Positions 17,116-25,653 of a stretch of 64,000 nt of DNA are shown in pieces (positions within the stretch are counted from its first letter, which is position 1; every line of letters starts with the position of its first letter). This DNA comes from Lentzea jiangxiensis. GTDB taxonomy: Bacteria; Actinomycetota; Actinomycetes; Mycobacteriales; Pseudonocardiaceae. The notes beneath the pieces are model-generated. The model saw nothing but the letters and a program-made list of their open reading frames with translations, was not told where the DNA came from and ran no database searches. The DNA lies in the NCBI RefSeq assembly GCF_900104175.1, contig NZ_FNIX01000004.1:372001-436000 (forward strand), written 5' to 3'. A program made the position numbers and the translations under genes.

Positions 17116-19425
17116 CTATGCGGCGCCGTTGCGCACGGTCTCCGCGGGGGTGTCCGTGATCACCGTGCCACGGCGCTTCGACACGACCACCGCACCGACG
17201 ATGATCAGTGCCGCGACGACGGCGATCGCGATGCGGATCGGGTCGGACGCGTCGTCACCGATGGAGAAGGTGACGATGGCGGGCGCGATCAGCACCGAGA
17301 CCAGGTTCATGACCTTGATCAGCGGGTTGATGGCCGGGCCCGCGGTGTCCTTGAACGGGTCGCCGACGGTGTCGCCGATGACCGTCGCGGCGTGGGCCTC
17401 GGAGCCCTTGCCGCCGTGGTTGCCGTCCTCGACCAGCTTCTTGGCGTTGTCCCAGGCACCACCGGAGTTGGCCAGGAAGACCGCCATGAGCGTGCCGGTC
17501 GCGATCGCACCGGCGAGGTACCCGGCCAGCGGGCCGACACCGAGGCCGAAGCCGACGGCGACCGGGGCGAGCACGGCCATCAGACCGGGGGTCGCGAGCT
17601 CGCGCAGCGAGTCCCTGGTGCAGATGTCGACGACGCGGCCGTACTCCGGCTTCACCGAGTAGTCCATGATGCCGGGGTTGTCGCGGAACTGGCGGCGCAC
17701 CTCGAACACGATGGCACCGGCGGCGCGCGTCACGGCGTTGATCGCGAGGCCCGAGAACATGAAGACGACGGCCGCGCCGATGACGACGCCGACGAGCACG
17801 TTCGGGCTGAACACCAGGTTGCTGAACGACACGGGCAGGTCGCCCGTGAGGTTGCCGACCTTGGCGATCGCCTGGGTGATCGCGTCCTGGTACGAGCCGA
17901 ACAGCGCCGTCGCGGCGAGCACGGCCGTGGCGATCGCGATGCCCTTGGTGATGGCCTTGGTGGTGTTGCCGACCGCGTCGAGCTCGGTGAGGATCTGCGC
18001 GCCCTCGCCGTGCACGTCACCGGACATCTCGGCGATGCCCTGCGCGTTGTCGGAGACCGGGCCGAAGGTGTCCATCGCGACGATGACGCCGACGGTCGTG
18101 AGCAGACCACAACCGGCGAGCGCGATCGCGAACAGCGCGACGATGACCGAACCGGACAGCAGGAACGCGCCGTACACGGCGGCACCGATGACCAGCGCGG
18201 TGTAGACGGCCGACTCGAAACCGACCGAGATGCCGGACAGGATGACCGTGGCCGCACCGGTCAGCGAGGTCTCGCCGACCTCCTTGACCGGCTTGTGGTC
18301 GGTGCCCGTGTAGTAGCCGGTCAGCCAGAGGATGACGCCCGCCAGCACGATGCCGATGATCACCGCGACGGACGCGATCAGCGCCGGGTTGCCGCTGGTG
18401 GCCTTGACCGCGTCGCTGATGCCGTTGAGGTCAGCGAAGGAGCTCGGCAGGTAGGCGAACGCCGCGATGGTGCACAGCACCGCGGAGATGACCGCGGAGA
18501 TGTAGAAGGAGCGGTTGATGGCCGCCAGGCCGCTCTCGCCCGCCTTCGCCCTCGTCGTGTACACGCCGATGACCGCGGTGAGCACACCGATCGCGGGCAC
18601 GATCAGCGGGAACAGCAGGCCCTGCACGCCGAACGCCGCGGTGCCGAGGATCAGCGACGCGACCAGCGTCACGGCGTAGGACTCGAAGAGGTCGGCGGCC
18701 ATGCCGGCGCAGTCACCGACGTTGTCGCCCACGTTGTCCGCGATGGTGGCGGCGTTGCGGGGGTCGTCCTCGGGGATGCCCTGTTCGACCTTGCCGACCA
18801 GGTCGGCGCCGACGTCGGCGGCCTTGGTGAAGATGCCACCGCCGACGCGCATGAACATCGCGAGCAGTGCCGCACCGAAACCGAAGCCCTCGAGGACCTT
18901 CGGGGCCTGGCCCGCGTAGACGAGCACGACGAGCGCCGCACCGAAGAGACCGAGGCCGACCGTGGTCATGCCGACCACGCCGCCGGTGCGGAACGCGATG
19001 CGCGTCGCCTTTTCGCGACCGCCTTCTTCGTTCGCGGCGGCGGCGACACGCACGTTGGCGCGCGTGGACAACCACATGCCCAGGTAGCCGATGGTCGCCG
19101 AGAACGCGGCACCGACGATGAAGAACAATGATCGGCCGATTCGTTCGCCCAAATCATCCGCCGGTAGCGCGAACAGCAGCACGAACACGATCACGACAAA
19201 GATGCCGAGCGTGCGGAACTGCCGGTTGAGGTAAGCCGCTGCGCCCTCCTGAACCGCCTTGGCGATGTCCTGCATCTTGTCGGTGCCCTGGCCCGCGGCC
19301 AGCACCTCCTTGAGCAGCACGTACCCGACGGCGAGAGCAGCCAGGGCGACCACGGCGACCACGGCTACGACGCCGCGATCACCCCCGGAGAGCTCTAGGC
19401 CCTCCGCGAGGAAATGCCGGGACAT
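17116..19425 (-). CDS. hppA: Membrane-bound proton-translocating pyrophosphatase (K+-independent type)
   Basis: Hydrolyses cytoplasmic pyrophosphate and pumps protons outward, recovering energy from PPi made in biosynthesis. It has 769 aa from ATG 19425 (AGGAGG ribosome site) and about 16 hydrophobic helices. The catalytic loop carries DVGADLVGKVEQG (204-216) with the metal-binding acidic cluster DDPRN and DNVGDNVGD (220-238). The ion-dependence motif reads GNTTKAITKG (486-495) with Lys490, the residue that marks K+-independent H+-PPases. It is divergent from the helicase gene across 192 nt. It has no counterpart at this place in M. tuberculosis. Confidence 0.97.
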   Translation of the reverse strand: MSRHFLAEGLELSGGDRGVVAVVAVVALAALAVGYVLLKEVLAAGQGTDKMQDIAKAVQEGAAAYLNRQFRTLGIFVVIVFVLLFALPADDLGERIGRSLFFIVGAAFSATIGYLGMWLSTRANVRVAAAANEEGGREKATRIAFRTGGVVGMTTVGLGLFGAALVVLVYAGQAPKVLEGFGFGAALLAMFMRVGGGIFTKAADVGADLVGKVEQGIPEDDPRNAATIADNVGDNVGDCAGMAADLFESYAVTLVASLILGTAAFGVQGLLFPLIVPAIGVLTAVIGVYTTRAKAGESGLAAINRSFYISAVISAVLCTIAAFAYLPSSFADLNGISDAVKATSGNPALIASVAVIIGIVLAGVILWLTGYYTGTDHKPVKEVGETSLTGAATVILSGISVGFESAVYTALVIGAAVYGAFLLSGSVIVALFAIALAGCGLLTTVGVIVAMDTFGPVSDNAQGIAEMSGDVHGEGAQILTELDAVGNTTKAITKGIAIATAVLAATALFGSYQDAITQAIAKVGNLTGDLPVSFSNLVFSPNVLVGVVIGAAVVFMFSGLAINAVTRAAGAIVFEVRRQFRDNPGIMDYSVKPEYGRVVDICTRDSLRELATPGLMAVLAPVAVGFGLGVGPLAGYLAGAIATGTLMAVFLANSGGAWDNAKKLVEDGNHGGKGSEAHAATVIGDTVGDPFKDTAGPAINPLIKVMNLVSVLIAPAIVTFSIGDDASDPIRIAIAVVAALIIVGAVVVSKRRGTVITDTPAETVRNGAA

Positions 19426-19617
19426 CCGTCCTCCTGGTGAGTTGCCATGTGCAGCGCCGAGGCAGACCGGCCGCCCAGCGCGATGTGACGCATCCCTCAT
19501 TGGATGCGATGAGCGGGGAGTCTAGGGGGTGGTCGCAACGAGGCGACGAAACGTCCCGATCCGTGCACACACCGTTATCCGCGCAGGAAGTCGAGCTCTG
19601 CCCGGCCGGGACTGTCG

Positions 19618-21939
19618 GTGGTGTGTGCGAAGCTCGGCCTCGTGGTGGATCAGGGACGCCGGTTGCTGGACCGCGTGCTGGCGGGAGTGCCCGCCGGGGA
19701 GTCACCCCTCACGCACGCGCGGGATCTGCCGTTGCGGCAGGCAGACCACGTCGAGTGGCCTGCGTGGACAGCTCCCCCGGTCGTCGAGGCGTTCGTCGGG
19801 ACGGGGGTGCGGGAGCCGTGGCGGCACCAGGTGGAGGCCGCGTCGCTGGCGTGGTCGGGGCAGCACGTGGTGCTCGCGACGGGCACGGCGTCGGGCAAGT
19901 CGCTCGCCTACCAGTTGCCCGTGCTTTCCACTCTTTTGGCGGACACGAGGGCCACCGCGCTGTACCTGTCGCCGACCAAAGCCCTTGGCGCGGACCAGCT
20001 CCGGTCGCTGGGCGAGCTGGGGATCGAGGGCGTGCGCGCGTCGGCCTACGACGGCGACACCCCGATGGCCGAACGCGACTGGGTCAAGGCGCACGCCAAC
20101 TGGGTCTTCACCAACCCGGACATGCTGCACCGCGGAATCCTCCCGCAGCACCCGAAATGGTTGCGCTTCTTCCGCCGGCTGAAGTACGTGGTGATCGACG
20201 AGTGCCATTCCTACCGAGGTGTTTTCGGTTCGCACGTGGCGTTGTTGATGCGGCGGTTGCGGAGGGTCGCGCGGAAATACGGCGCGGATCCGGTGTTCGT
20301 TCTCGCATCGGCCACTGTGGCTGATCCTTCCGGGTCCGCCGAACGATTGCTGGGCGTGCCGGTTTCCGCTGTCGTAAACGACTTTTCGCCCCGCGCGTCG
20401 CGCACGGTCGCGTTGTGGGAACCCCCGCTGACCTCTTTGGAAGGTGAGAACGGTGCTCCCGTCCGGCGGTCGGCGGGCGCGGAGACGTCGCGGATCCTCG
20501 CGGACCTGGTGGTGGAGGGCGCGCGGTCGCTCGCGTTCGTGCGCTCGCGCCGCGGTGCGGAGCTGACCGCGATCGGCACCCGGCGGATCCTGTCCGAAGT
20601 GGACAGCGAGCTGCCGTCGCGGGTGGCCGCGTACCGGGGCGGGTTCCTGCCGGAGGAGCGGCGGGCGCTCGAGAAAGCCCTGACCACGGGCGATCTGCTC
20701 GGCGTCGCGACCACGAACGCGCTGGAGCTCGGCGTCGACATCGCCGGGCTGGACGCGGTGGTGGTGGCCGGTTTCCCCGGCACGCTGGCGTCGTTCTGGC
20801 AGCAGGCGGGCCGGGCCGGCAGGTCGGGGGACAGCGCGCTGGTGGTGTTCGTCGCGCGCGACGACCCGTTGGACACGTACCTGGTGCACAACCCGTCCGC
20901 GGTGCTCGACAGGCCGGTCGAGGCGACGGTCCTGGACCCGCTGAACCCGTACGTGCTGGGCCCGCAGCTGGCGTGCGCCGCGTCGGAGATGCCGCTGACG
21001 CAGTCCTGCCTGGACGACTTCGGCGGACCGCTCGCGCAGTCCGTCCTCGAGGAGCTGGTGGCGGAGAAACTGCTGCGCAAGCGCCCTGCGGGCTGGTACT
21101 GGGCGTCGCACGACCGCCCGCACGCCGGGGTGGACATCCGCGGCTCCGGCGGCGAGCAGGTGGCCGTCGTGGAGGCCGACTCCGGCCGGATGCTCGGCAC
21201 GGTCGACCCCGGATCGGCCTGCTGGCAGGTGCATCCCGGTGCGGTCTACCTGCACCAGGGGCGCGCGTACGTGGTCGACGAGCTCGACCTGGACAGCGGC
21301 CTCGCGATGGTCCACCGCGAAGACCCGGAGTGGACGACGCAGCCGCGCGACTGCGTGGACATCACCGTGGTGCGCGAGGTCGAACGCGCCGAGTTCGACG
21401 GGGTGTCGGTGTCGCTCGGCGAGGTGGAGGTGACGACCCAGGTCGTCGGCTACCTGCGGCGGCTGCCGTCCGGGGTGGTGCTCGACCAGATCCCGCTCAA
21501 CCTGCCGGAGCAGACGCTGCGGACCCGCGCTGTCTGGTACTCCGTCGACGAGTCGCTCCTGTTCGACGCCGGTGTGGAGGCCAAGCGGATCCCCGGCGCC
21601 CTGCACGCCGCCGAGCACGCGGCGATCGGTCTGCTGCCGCTGTTCGCGACGTGCGACAGGTGGGACATCGGCGGCGTGTCGACGGCGGCGCACCCGGACA
21701 CGGGGATGCCGACGGTGTTCGTGCACGACGGCCACCCCGGTGGCGCGGGCTTCGCGGACCGCGGGCACTCGGCGTTGCGGGCCTGGCTGACGGCGACGAG
21801 AGCGGCGATCAGCGCGTGCTCGTGCCCGATGGGCTGCCCGTCGTGCGTGCAGTCGCCGAAGTGCGGCAACGGCAACGACCCGCTGGACAAGGCCGGCGCC
21901 GTGCTGGTGCTGGACGTGGTGCTGGGCAAAATCGCCTGA
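19618..21939 (+). CDS. mrfA: MrfA-like DEAD/DEAH-box helicase with DUF1998 zinc module
   Basis: A 773-aa superfamily 2 DNA helicase equivalent to Rv3649. Motif I is ATGTASGKS (about 91-99), motif II DECH (about 199-202), motif III ASAT; motif VI is in the block QQAGRAGRSGD. The C-terminal DUF1998 ends in the four-cysteine cluster CSCPMGCPSCVQSPKCGNGN, the diagnostic zinc site of MrfA (YprA), which in Bacillus subtilis repairs mitomycin adducts together with MrfB. No MrfB-like nuclease is adjacent here. The GTG at 19618 is used; an in-frame GTG at 19642 is an alternative. The stop overlaps the promoter of the following leader peptide. Confidence 0.9.
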   Translation: MVCAKLGLVVDQGRRLLDRVLAGVPAGESPLTHARDLPLRQADHVEWPAWTAPPVVEAFVGTGVREPWRHQVEAASLAWSGQHVVLATGTASGKSLAYQLPVLSTLLADTRATALYLSPTKALGADQLRSLGELGIEGVRASAYDGDTPMAERDWVKAHANWVFTNPDMLHRGILPQHPKWLRFFRRLKYVVIDECHSYRGVFGSHVALLMRRLRRVARKYGADPVFVLASATVADPSGSAERLLGVPVSAVVNDFSPRASRTVALWEPPLTSLEGENGAPVRRSAGAETSRILADLVVEGARSLAFVRSRRGAELTAIGTRRILSEVDSELPSRVAAYRGGFLPEERRALEKALTTGDLLGVATTNALELGVDIAGLDAVVVAGFPGTLASFWQQAGRAGRSGDSALVVFVARDDPLDTYLVHNPSAVLDRPVEATVLDPLNPYVLGPQLACAASEMPLTQSCLDDFGGPLAQSVLEELVAEKLLRKRPAGWYWASHDRPHAGVDIRGSGGEQVAVVEADSGRMLGTVDPGSACWQVHPGAVYLHQGRAYVVDELDLDSGLAMVHREDPEWTTQPRDCVDITVVREVERAEFDGVSVSLGEVEVTTQVVGYLRRLPSGVVLDQIPLNLPEQTLRTRAVWYSVDESLLFDAGVEAKRIPGALHAAEHAAIGLLPLFATCDRWDIGGVSTAAHPDTGMPTVFVHDGHPGGAGFADRGHSALRAWLTATRAAISACSCPMGCPSCVQSPKCGNGNDPLDKAGAVLVLDVVLGKIA

Positions 21940-21965
21940 CCGGGTGGCCGTTGCCCGGCTACCGT
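21936..21965 (+). promoter_or_regulatory. Promoter giving a leaderless transcript at the leader peptide
   Basis: CTGACC (21936-21941), an 18-nt spacer and TACCGT (21960-21965) are followed after 6 nt by the GTG at 21972, so the mRNA would begin with the start codon of the 15-aa leader peptide. The -35 overlaps the helicase stop codon. Confidence 0.5.
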
Positions 21966-21971
21966 GGCCCG

Positions 21972-22019
21972 GTGAACGCCTGCGGCTGCAACGCCACCGA
22001 CCGGACCCGTCGCGCTTAG
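21972..22019 (+). CDS. Cys-containing 15-aa leader peptide (candidate attenuator uORF)
   Basis: A 16-codon frame, GTG to TAG, encodes MNACGCNATDRTRRA. It sits right at a predicted transcription start and about 145 nt ahead of a resistance-type nucleotidyltransferase gene. The peptide has Cys at positions 4 and 6, and three Arg at its end. Downstream lie two mutually exclusive hairpins, a small one (22044-22055) and a larger one (22049-22078). This resembles actinobacterial leaderless Cys-rich uORFs that sense amino-acid or ribosome status. Translation is inferred, not shown. Confidence 0.5.
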   Translation: MNACGCNATDRTRRA

Positions 22020-22043
22020 GCGCGGCTGAGCCCGGCGCACCTG

Positions 22044-22078
22044 CCCCGACCGGGGTGGTCGCCCCGCCGCACCCCGGT
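22044..22078 (+). promoter_or_regulatory. Alternative hairpins in the leader of the nucleotidyltransferase gene
   Basis: ACCGGGGTG (22049-22057) pairs perfectly with CACCCCGGT (22070-22078). An overlapping smaller stem, CCCC (22044-22047) with GGGG (22052-22055), uses the same G-run, so only one can form. No U-tract follows, so control by translation attenuation or Rho is more likely than intrinsic termination. Confidence 0.4.
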
Positions 22079-22164
22079 GCAGCGAGCCGCCCCCTGTGTC
22101 CTGGGCCGCCTCCTCCGCCGCGCCCGTTCCCCCTCCGCCGGCCACGGGTTCACGGGAGTCTGCC

Positions 22165-22938
22165 TTGTTCACACCCTTTTCCGACCTGAACGCCCTGCTC
22201 GCCGACCTGGTCTCCGCGGTCCGCGAGATCCTCGGCCCCACCTACGTCGGCACGTACGTCCAGGGTTCGTTCGCCCTGGGTGCCGGTGACGTCCACAGCG
22301 ACTGCGACTTCATCGTCGCCTGCACCGAGCCGCCGTCCGGTGACCGCGAAACCGGGTTGCGGCGGTTGCACGACGAGATCCCCCAGCGTCCGGGCCGCTG
22401 GTCGACGGAGATCGAGGGCTCGTACGCCGACGTCGAGTCGTTGCGCTCCATCGCCGGCCTAGGGGTGCCGTGGCTGTTCAACGACCACGGCACGCGGACG
22501 TTGGAGTGGGATCTGCACTGCAACAACCCGCACGCCCGCTGGATCCTGCGCCACCACGGCATCGTGCTCGACGGCCCGCCGATCACATCGCTGGTCGACG
22601 AGGTGCCTGCTTCCGCCCTGCGCTCGTCGATGCGGGCCGAGTTGCCGCACGTGCTGACCGGCATCCGGGAGTGGGCGCCGATGGGGAACGCCTGGACGCA
22701 GCGCTACATCGTCTCGACGTACTGCCGCACGCTCTACACCATCCGGACCGGAGAGGTGGAGTCGAAGCGCGGCGCCCTGCTGTGGGCGTTGAAAGTGCTC
22801 GATCAGCGGTGGCACCCGCTGATCGAGCAAGTCCTGCGGGACCGGGACCTCGGCTGGGACGCCGACGCGGTACCGCGGCCCGGATCCGTGGAGGAGACCT
22901 TCGCCTTCGCGGCGTACGCGGAGGGGCTCCACTTCTAG
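22165..22938 (+). CDS. AadA-like nucleotidyltransferase (DUF4111 C-terminal domain)
   Basis: A 257-aa protein. The TTG start at 22165 is chosen for its ribosome site (GGGAG) and because the frame before it is low-complexity. The nucleotidyltransferase fold is shown by GSFALGAGDVHSDCDF (about residues 35-50), whose Ser and two Asp bind the nucleotide and metal. The C-terminal half carries the helical region of aminoglycoside adenylyltransferases (CRTLYTIRTGEVESKRGALLWA shortened here to TLYTIRTGEVESKRGALLW). Members transfer AMP to spectinomycin or streptomycin, but chromosomal relatives often have unknown substrates. It is preceded by a leader peptide and followed by a strong terminator. Confidence 0.8.
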   Translation: MFTPFSDLNALLADLVSAVREILGPTYVGTYVQGSFALGAGDVHSDCDFIVACTEPPSGDRETGLRRLHDEIPQRPGRWSTEIEGSYADVESLRSIAGLGVPWLFNDHGTRTLEWDLHCNNPHARWILRHHGIVLDGPPITSLVDEVPASALRSSMRAELPHVLTGIREWAPMGNAWTQRYIVSTYCRTLYTIRTGEVESKRGALLWALKVLDQRWHPLIEQVLRDRDLGWDADAVPRPGSVEETFAFAAYAEGLHF

Positions 22939-22948
22939 CTTTTCGTGG

Positions 22949-22982
22949 GCGCGGCGGGGGCTCACGGGTACCCCCGCCGCGC
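22949..22982 (+). terminator. Hairpin terminator after the nucleotidyltransferase gene
   Basis: A perfect 12-bp G/C stem (22949-22960 with 22971-22982) with a 10-nt loop begins 11 nt after the stop codon. Confidence 0.75.
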
Positions 22983-23379
22983 TCTCCACGTGCCGAACAC
23001 CGTGTTCCCGCCTGCTACCGCTTCGTGACCGGATCCCTTGGAACATCGGTGGAATCTGGTTCGTTCGTCTCGACAGGACACGCGGGAGGCGACGGTGTCG
23101 ACTGTCTTCTGACGAACTCCGGGGAGGAGCCGGCTTCACCGACCGCGGCAGAGCGGGGGCTCTGCCACTACCGTCCTCGGTCCGGTCACTGTTGCGGGAG
23201 GCTGTCCTTCGGGGTGCGTGTTCGGCTTTTCGCCCGTTCCTTCGCCGGCCCCCGACGTGCGGGGTGCGGAGGCCGGTCATCGGACCGGGCTTGGTGGAAC
23301 GGCCGTGCAGGGCATCGCCTTCGGGGTTGTCGGGGAGAGTCCACGACGACACCCAGCACGGCCGGGCTCTTCGGTTGTG
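22983..23379. other. Intergenic region with no gene recognised
   Basis: About 400 bp between the terminator above and the 3' end of the prim-pol gene. Frames on both strands read as arginine/proline low-complexity translations without a ribosome site or domain. One 8-bp hairpin (GGCAGAGC at 23147 with GCTCTGCC at 23159) is present. Nothing else can be supported. Confidence 0.5.
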
Positions 23380-24000
23380 TCAGGCGGTTTGGAGCTGGTA
23401 GCCCGCCGGGGTGCGGACCGCCTCGACGAGTGCGTCCTGCACGACGTGCGCGTCCGGCAGGTTCCAGCCGCAGACCTGCGGCTTGACCCGCCAGTGCACG
23501 ACACCGTGCGCCATGGTGGTGGGGGGAAGCGGGATGTACTCGCCCTTGGCGTAGTGGTGCACGTCCGAGTTGCCGGCCAGCTCGGAGTTGAGCGTCGAGC
23601 CGGACTTCACGAGGAACATCCAGCGGCCGGACGGGGTCGCGGCGATCGGCACGGGAACACCGATCGACCGCAGGGCGACGGCCGCGCGGCGGCCGAGGGC
23701 GGTGCCGACCTCGATCGCGTCCACCACGTGGCCGGTGGCGACGAGAAGGCTGTAGGAACGGCCGGCCCACCAGGTGGCGACCTGGTCGGGGCTCGTCCCG
23801 ATCCGGTCGACCCAGTCGCGGTGCACCGGGATCGGGCCGTGGAGCTCGAGGCCGCTACGGCCCGCCCACTGCGTGACGCCGTTCTCGGTGGCGGTCGGGT
23901 AGGTGCCGGGCAGGACAGGCCAACCGCGGTACGCGAGGCTCACGGCCTCGGCACGCAGTTCGATGCGGAAGGCCCCGCGCCAGCTGTCCGACCAATCCAT
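23380..24000 (-). CDS. Stand-alone bifunctional DNA primase/polymerase (prim-pol) domain protein
   Basis: A 206-aa protein made of one archaeo-eukaryotic-primase-like prim-pol domain. Typical elements are LAYRGWPVLPGTY near the N-terminus, the sequence GRSYSLLVATGHVVDAIEVGT that corresponds to the acidic metal-binding strand (Asp and Glu), and SGRWMFLVKSGS, the histidine/nucleotide-binding region. The usual full-length proteins add helicase domains; here there is none, so the protein may act as a small accessory primase or be catalytically altered. The ATG 24000 follows AGGAAGAAGG. It sits directly downstream of the Tad operon on the same strand. Confidence 0.75.
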   Translation of the reverse strand: MDWSDSWRGAFRIELRAEAVSLAYRGWPVLPGTYPTATENGVTQWAGRSGLELHGPIPVHRDWVDRIGTSPDQVATWWAGRSYSLLVATGHVVDAIEVGTALGRRAAVALRSIGVPVPIAATPSGRWMFLVKSGSTLNSELAGNSDVHHYAKGEYIPLPPTTMAHGVVHWRVKPQVCGWNLPDAHVVQDALVEAVRTPAGYQLQTA

Positions 24001-24281
24001 CTTCCGTCGCCTTCTTCCTAGGCTCTGACTCGACATCGACGTGGTGCCGGTTCCTGTGGAGCACCGCGTCGGTGCCGCCACTACAACTAACGACACCGGC
24101 CCGGGCCGCCGTAACCCCCTCTCGACAACTGGTAGCTACGGAACGGCGAACGTCCTCCGGCTGACCGGAGCGCCGAACGTCGGGCGTGTCGTTCGACCAC
24201 CGCTTAGCATGTTCGGGCGCGGGTGTGAGTCCGCTCACCGCTGCGAGTCGACCGCTCGTCGCTCTCCAAACGCTTCGATCT

Positions 24282-24622
24282 TCAGCCGGGCCTGCCCTCG
24301 CCCGTGCGTTCACCGGACCGAACGGCGTAGCAGCGGACACCTCGACCACCACCTCCCACCCGTTCACCGTGCAGCCCGTCAACTCTGCCCTGTTCTCCAG
24401 CGACACTCGTTTTGCCTGCTCACAAGCGCTTTCATCACCGTCGGCGAGCCGAGCGGCAGCCGCGAGCGCCGCCAGATCGGCCGCGCCGGTCACCCGGTGC
24501 CGCGCGACGACCGCCGAACCGATCCGCGCACCGCCCGCCGCGACGATGATCAGCAGCAACATCGCCACCACCCCGCTCACCGCCGCCGAACCGCGCTCGC
24601 GACCAGCCCGTTCGCCGTTCAT
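24282..24622 (-). CDS. TadE-like protein of the Rv3654c family, probable 3' frameshift
   Basis: The last gene of the Tad/Flp operon. The N-terminus has the pilus-assembly layout (GSAAVSGVVAMLLLIIV single helix, then RHRVTGAADLAALAAAARLADG), followed by Cys67 and Cys84 and ending RARAGPA, where relatives stop. In this sequence the frame does not stop there: it runs on to 23855 with an arginine-rich low-complexity tail that overlaps the prim-pol gene by 146 nt. One extra C before CTGAAG (24282-24287 region) would restore a TGA at 24282 and a 113-aa protein of normal family length. I therefore give 24282 as the likely true end. It overlaps the preceding TadE gene by 4 nt. Confidence 0.65.
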
Positions 24623-24948
24623 CGCGGCTCCGGCACGGCGAACGCCCGCGCGCTGAGCGGTAAGCCGAGCGGACCTCTCTTGCTGACGACCACCTGCACC
24701 GCGTCCGGGTCGAGGTGGATGACGACGGTCGCACCGGGCGCGATCTCCGCGACCGCCGCCTCACCGCGCTGCCGTTCACCGCGCGCCGCCAGCCGCGCCG
24801 CCTCTCTCGCAGCGTCGGTGCACCGCATCTGCTCGATGACCGCCGTCAGCCCGTTCGCCGCCAGCCACATGGCCACCAGCAACGCACTCACCGCGATCGC
24901 CGCCTCGACCGTGACCATGCCGCGGTCGTCAGACCGTCGACAGCGCAC
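24619..24948 (-). CDS. TadE family pseudopilin-like protein
   Basis: A 109-aa protein with the TadE signature: a basic N-terminus, then MVTVEAAIAVSALLVAMWLA (residues about 11-30), the hydrophobic helix with the conserved Glu after Val that is recognised by the prepilin machinery. The C-terminal part (VVIHLDPDAVQVVV) is a short extracellular domain. It corresponds to Rv3655c. The GTG at 24948 lies inside the end of the Flp pilin gene (20-nt overlap); the ATG 30 nt further on is an alternative start. Confidence 0.85.
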   Translation of the reverse strand: MRCRRSDDRGMVTVEAAIAVSALLVAMWLAANGLTAVIEQMRCTDAAREAARLAARGERQRGEAAVAEIAPGATVVIHLDPDAVQVVVSKRGPLGLPLSARAFAVPEPR

Positions 24949-25090
24949 GCTGTATCAGCCCTTGCAACAGGTTCTGCACGAAGTCGCTGGTCACGACCAC
25001 GTACAGCACCGCGGCCAGCGCGGCCGCCACCAACGTCCCGATCGCGTACTCCACGGTGCTCATGCCGCTGTCGTCGTCGAGCAGGTCCAT
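24929..25090 (-). CDS. Flp-type pilin (DUF4244)
   Basis: A 53-aa prepilin with a perfect GGAGGAGA ribosome site before ATG 25090. The acidic leader MDLLDDDSG is followed by MSTVEYAIGTLVAAALAAVL: cleavage after Gly9 by a TadV-type peptidase would leave the +5 Glu of type IV pilins. This is the class of Rv3656c, the Flp pilin of M. tuberculosis. It is the structural subunit of the thin pilus assembled by the upstream tadABC genes. No prepilin peptidase gene is in the window. Confidence 0.9.
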   Translation of the reverse strand: MDLLDDDSGMSTVEYAIGTLVAAALAAVLYVVVTSDFVQNLLQGLIQRALSTV

Positions 25091-25128
25091 CTCTCCTCCA
25101 AGTCAGGAAACACAGGTCAGGTGATCGG

Positions 25129-25653
25129 TCAGGTGAGCAACTGATCGGCCAGCCCCAGCACCACCGGCACGACGCCGAGGCACAGGAACGCCGGCAGGAA
25201 GCACAGTGCGAGGGGTGCGGCCACCGCGACCGCGGCCCTCTGCGCCTTCGCTTCGGCCTGGTCGGTCGCCTCGGTCCTGGTCCGCGCGGCGAGCTCGGCG
25301 GTCTGCCGGGCGAGCGCCGCCCCGGACCGCGCGGTCCGCCTGGCGGCCCTGGCGAGCCGCTGCGTGGCCGGGTGCTCCAGCGCGGGCGCCCACGCCGTGA
25401 CCGGGTCGGCACCGAGCCTGAGCAGGTCGGCGACCTGCGCCAGCTCTCCGATCCCGGCGGCCTGGATCGCCGTCGGCACCGGCAGCCCGGCCTTCAGGCA
25501 CGCGGCCAGCAGATCCCAGGCCGCCGCCCTCTCGAACGGCCCTTCCGCTCTCCGTTCGACAGGCGGAGCGTGAGCCCGGGGCTTGAGGCGATCGGCGGAT
25601 CGTGGCGGGCTCGGCAGCACGAGCGATGCCAGCGCGAGGAGGAGGAACGTCAC
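25129..25653 (-). CDS. tadC: Tad secretion integral membrane protein, TadC-like (T2SS F family)
   Basis: A 174-aa membrane protein with the type II secretion F fold: an N-terminal helix, a cytoplasmic helical domain (AAWDLLAACLKAGLPVPTAI, then LGADPVTAW) and a pair of C-terminal helices (LALCFLPAFLCLGVVPVVLGL). It is short for TadC, as in other actinobacteria (Rv3657c). The GTG start overlaps the tadB stop as GTGA. It forms the inner-membrane platform with TadB. Confidence 0.85.
   Translation of the reverse strand: MTFLLLALASLVLPSPPRSADRLKPRAHAPPVERRAEGPFERAAAWDLLAACLKAGLPVPTAIQAAGIGELAQVADLLRLGADPVTAWAPALEHPATQRLARAARRTARSGAALARQTAELAARTRTEATDQAEAKAQRAAVAVAAPLALCFLPAFLCLGVVPVVLGLADQLLT

Noticed and set aside
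22459..23352. A 297-codon minus-strand frame in the region after the nucleotidyltransferase
   Set aside because: Arginine/proline-rich without domain or ribosome site, and it runs through the complement of a real gene and a terminator.
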